Position numbers and translations under genes: made by a program
Source of the DNA: a bacterium
GTDB taxonomy: Bacteria > SZUA-182 > SZUA-191 > JAJRXT01
Reading direction: 5' to 3'
Length of the DNA stretch: 6,981 nt
Assembly: GCA_024277605.1 (NCBI GenBank)
Contig: JAJRUU010000027.1
Coordinates: 1 to 6,981, forward strand
The notes under the pieces: generated by a model
The model's input: only the letters and a program-made list of their open reading frames with translations
The model's database searches: none
What the model was told of the DNA's origin: nothing
Shown here: piece by piece, positions 5,214 to 6,981 of the stretch
How positions within the stretch are numbered: position 1 is the first letter of the stretch
How the letters are laid out: every line of letters begins with the position of its first letter

Positions 5214-6179
5214 ATGCAACCCAAAGTAGCTGTATTAAAATGTAGCGAATATAATCTGGAGATGGTAGGGCAAAGCGTTGAGGCTATTTTTGCCCACTTT
5301 GGAGGGATTGAACACTTTGTAAAACCTGGACAACGGGTGTTAATCAAACCTAACCTTCTGGCGCCTGAACCTGCAAACAAATTGACCTGTACCCATCCGG
5401 TTGTAGTAGAGGCAGTCATTAAATTAATCCAACAAGCAGGTGGTATCGCCTTTTTGGGAGATAATCCTACTATCGGTTCGGTATATAGGGTGGCCCGGGC
5501 GTCTGGCATTAGAGATGTTTGTCAAAAATATGGTGTTGAAATTATTCGCTTTAGTAAGAACGTGAAGCATTATATGCGCACAGATGAAAAATATGGGGCA
5601 CTTCATATTGCGCACGCTATAGCTGAGTTCGATGTAATCTTAAATGTAGCCAAGCTGAAAGCCCATAGTCAACTGCTGCTGACTATGGGAGTTAAGAATA
5701 TGTTCGGTGCGGTCAATCTTATGCGCCGCGTTCATAATCATTTTATCTCAAATGGAGACCTGGCTGCTTTTGCCCGCATGTTAATCAAGATTTATCAAAT
5801 TACCCAACCTGCTTTTACCTTAGTAGATTGAATTGTGGCCATGGAAAGGACCGGCCCGCGTGGTGGAGAGCCAAAAGGGGTGGGGCTGCTTTATGGCGGT
5901 GAAAATGCGGTTGCGGTAGATCGGGTTATTGCTGAACCCCTGTGTTTGTCGTATTACGAGGTGCCTATCCTTAAGGCGGCTTATGAATTGGGAGTAGACG
6001 GTTGGGATTTAAGTCAAATCAAGCTCTGTGGAGATGAGCTTGAATCCGTTAAGGTGCCGGATTTCCGATTCCCTGAGTTGGGCGCTATATCTTTTGAGAT
6101 CTATCGGTCAGTTAAAATTCTAGCCAGGGAGATTTATAATGGGATTAAAGATGAATTAATAGCCAAAAAACAGAAATAA
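5214..6179 (+). pseudogene. DUF362 protein gene interrupted by one in-frame TGA
   Basis: A DUF362-family open frame of 322 codons broken only by TGA at 5829-5831. The first part (205 residues, ATG 5214 with AAGG six bases upstream) has KPNLL (45-49), GDNPTIGS (82-89) and LKAHSQLLLTMGVKNMFG (148-165), all expected of the family. The second part continues in the same frame with IVAMERTGP, then VGLLYGGENAVAVDRV, the normal C-terminal half. Intact relatives read roughly (L/V)VD-G/A-(I/V)VAMEG-GP across this point, so TGA stands where a small residue is expected; GGA to TGA is a single substitution. No frameshift or second stop is seen. A GTG at 5835 and ATG at 5841 lack ribosome binding sites, so separate translation of the second half is unlikely. 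The family function is poorly known; some members carry a ferredoxin domain, absent here. Fresh pseudogene, sequencing error or readthrough/recoding cannot be separated from the sequence alone. Confidence 0.75.
5837..5856 (+). other. GC-rich hairpin five bases after the in-frame TGA
   Basis: GGCC (5837-5840) and GG (5843-5844) can pair with CC (5851-5852) and GGCC (5853-5856), with a two-base bulge and a six-base loop (AAAGGA). It stands out because the position is that of bacterial recoding elements downstream of TGA. However, the pairing is short and the codons also encode the conserved VAMERTGP stretch, so coincidence is quite possible. Confidence 0.3.
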
Positions 6180-6196
6180 TAAGAATGAGTTTTACA

Positions 6197-6230
6197 CCCG
6201 AAAAATTCGGGCAGGCACAGCCTGTTTCTT
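6197..6230 (+). terminator. Tandem-hairpin terminator candidate after the DUF362 gene
   Basis: CCCGAA-AAA-TTCGGG (6197-6211) is a perfect 6-bp hairpin. It is directly followed by CAGGC-ACA-GCCTG (6212-6224), a perfect 5-bp hairpin, and then by TTTCTT. It lies 17 bases after the DUF362 stop. The second stem plus its T-rich tail is a plausible weak intrinsic terminator; the tail is short and interrupted by C. The AAAA run inside the first loop side gives little support for termination in the opposite direction. Confidence 0.5.
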
Positions 6231-6388
6231 CAGAACGTTGGCTTATAAAGCTTATCTCACAAGGGATGTCTTGCAAACCCAGTCTGAATTTATGAATAGA
6301 TCGGGGCCCGGAATGGTAAATAAGACATTGATATTTAAGTTTATATTTAGCCTGCTAAGAAATTTAAGCCTCAGCGTGTAGGAATAAT
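6231..6388. other. Non-coding spacer between DUF362 terminator and cNMP-domain gene
   Basis: No convincing gene is seen here. The only short frame of note starts at ATG 6185, runs 36 codons to 6295 through the terminator hairpins, and lacks a ribosome binding site. An AT-rich part at 6321-6349 (TTGATA, TATATT) could hold the promoter of the next gene, but no pair of hexamers has proper spacing. TTAGC-CT-GCTAA at 6347-6358 is a short inverted repeat that might be an operator. Confidence 0.4.
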
Positions 6389-6429
6389 CTCCCCAAAACA
6401 TCTCTCTTTCTAAGTACGGGGAGGGATGT
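6389..6429 (+). promoter_or_regulatory. Leader with two alternative hairpins over the ribosome binding site
   Basis: The ribosome binding site GGGGAGGGA (6418-6426) of the next gene can be hidden in two exclusive ways. CTCCCC (6389-6394) pairs perfectly with GGGGAG (6418-6423) across a 23-base loop. ACATCTCTC (6398-6406) pairs with GAGGGATGT (6421-6429) in nine base pairs including one G-U, across a 14-base loop. Either would restrict ribosome access, suggesting translational control such as a thermosensor, a ligand or protein switch, or release by an antisense RNA. The pairing is visible; its function is inference. Confidence 0.4.
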
Positions 6430-6432
6430 ATA

Positions 6433-6924
6433 ATGGAAATCTTACAATCACTAAAAGAATATTCATTGTTTCAAGAGCTTTCTGAAGTAGAACTTAGAAA
6501 ACTTGCTGGTTTAGTAAAAGTTAGAAAATATAGACCAGGGCAGTTAATTTTTAACTGGGGCGAAGCAGGTGGAATACTGTACCTGATTAAAAAGGGATTG
6601 GTGGAGATATCAATACCGCTAAAGAATTCTGATTATGGTTTTGAAAAGGTTTCTAAGCTGACTGATGGCAATTATTTCGGACTGCTGTCATTTCTGGATG
6701 GGAAGGAGCATTCTGCCCGGGCCACGGCAGTTAATGAAACAGAGGTGCTCCTTTTAATAAAGCAAGACTTTGAAAAATTTGTTCAGCAAGACCTGCTTTT
6801 AGGGATAGAGCTTCAAACAAAAATAGCGGCTCGTATTTTATATCACTACTGTCCGGTTAATAATCGAATAAATTCAACTGGATACAACCAGATGTTTCAG
6901 CTTTTTGGTAATCACATTGCGTAA
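6433..6924 (+). CDS. Stand-alone cyclic-nucleotide-binding-domain protein (Crp-like, no HTH)
   Basis: A 163-residue protein consisting of one cNMP-binding beta-roll (about residues 8-120) with a helical tail. The opening LKEYSLFQELSEVELRKLA and the RKYRPGQLIFNWGEAGGILY and YLIKKGLVEIS stretches are typical. The phosphate-binding cassette is FGLLSFLDGKEHSARATA (82-99): Arg96 is kept, but the Glu that normally follows FG is Leu84, so classic cAMP binding is doubtful. No helix-turn-helix follows; the tail after 120 is too short for the usual Crp DNA-binding domain. It is more likely a sensor or partner module than a direct transcription factor. The GGGGAGGGA ribosome binding site lies about seven bases before ATG 6433 and lies within the alternative hairpins described separately. 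The gene is clearly AT-richer than tldD, which may point to a separate origin. Its partner is unknown. Confidence 0.8.
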   Translation: MEILQSLKEYSLFQELSEVELRKLAGLVKVRKYRPGQLIFNWGEAGGILYLIKKGLVEISIPLKNSDYGFEKVSKLTDGNYFGLLSFLDGKEHSARATAVNETEVLLLIKQDFEKFVQQDLLLGIELQTKIAARILYHYCPVNNRINSTGYNQMFQLFGNHIA

Positions 6925-6943
6925 GTAGCTGATAAATATGAGG

Positions 6944-6960
6944 TCTCTCGAATAAAGAGA
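6944..6960 (+). terminator. Small hairpin after the cNMP-domain gene
   Basis: TCTCT (6944-6948) and AGAGA (6956-6960) form a perfect 5-bp stem with a seven-base loop, 19 bases after the stop. No T-run follows, so it is only a weak terminator candidate and may simply be a short inverted repeat. Confidence 0.2.
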
Positions 6961-6981
6961 TGCTCAAAATTTGCAAAATTG

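Noticed and set aside
5829..5831. Alternative genetic code with TGA read as glycine
   Set aside because: tldD ends in TGA right after the conserved VVGGTA terminus and overlaps trpC, and the DUF2065 gene ends in TGA at family length. Reading these as Gly would add unsupported tails.
5835..6179. Independent gene for the second half of DUF362
   Set aside because: There is no ribosome binding site before GTG 5835 or ATG 5841, and the reading frame simply continues the family sequence from before the TGA.
6185..6295. 36-codon small ORF after the DUF362 gene
   Set aside because: It lacks a ribosome binding site and runs through two perfect hairpins that look like a terminator; no recognisable protein features.
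6965..6981. CAAAATT direct repeat at the right edge
   Set aside because: Only seven to eight bases long in AT-rich sequence and cut by the window edge; expected by chance.

Overview
The window reads as ordinary bacterial chromosome. Genes have Shine-Dalgarno sites, TGA is a normal stop (tldD and the DUF2065 gene both end in TGA exactly where their families end), several genes overlap by ATGA/GTGA junctions, and isoprenoids are made by the MEP route (ispD). The taxon cannot be fixed from the sequence. The insertion-sequence end, the AT-rich palindromic repeat and the arsenosugar-type radical SAM gene would suit an environmental anaerobe such as a Chloroflexota/Dehalococcoidia-like lineage, but that is a low-confidence guess. 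Composition is uneven: tldD is GC-richer (35 of 60 bases G+C in 1021-1080), while the last gene is AT-rich (20 of 60 in 6481-6540).

Left edge (1-333): the first 20 codons of a leftward transposase gene, two directly repeated sites at the end of its insertion sequence, a very good sigma-70-type promoter facing right, and a long AT-rich imperfect palindrome that would lie in the 5' leader of tldD. Next, rightward, come tldD (metalloprotease subunit) and trpC (indole-3-glycerol phosphate synthase), joined by a GTGA overlap. No tldE/pmbA and no other trp gene is in view.

Middle (2496-5036): a leftward operon, converging on trpC with a 9-bp overlap. In transcription order it is a DUF2065 small membrane protein, ispD (ATGA overlap), a family-2 glycosyltransferase of the rSAM/selenodomain-associated 'transferase 2' type, and an ArsS-like radical SAM/Cys-rich protein. 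The last two are the known arsenosugar-biosynthesis pair; the arsenic methyltransferase ArsM is not in the window.

Right (5037-6981): a divergent promoter region, then a DUF362 gene that is intact except for a single in-frame TGA at 5829-5831, replacing what appears to be a conserved small residue. It is followed by a tandem-hairpin terminator candidate, a roughly 250-bp spacer, and a stand-alone cyclic-nucleotide-binding-domain gene whose ribosome binding site can be masked by either of two mutually exclusive hairpins. The two observations most worth following are the in-frame TGA in the DUF362 gene and this candidate translational switch.
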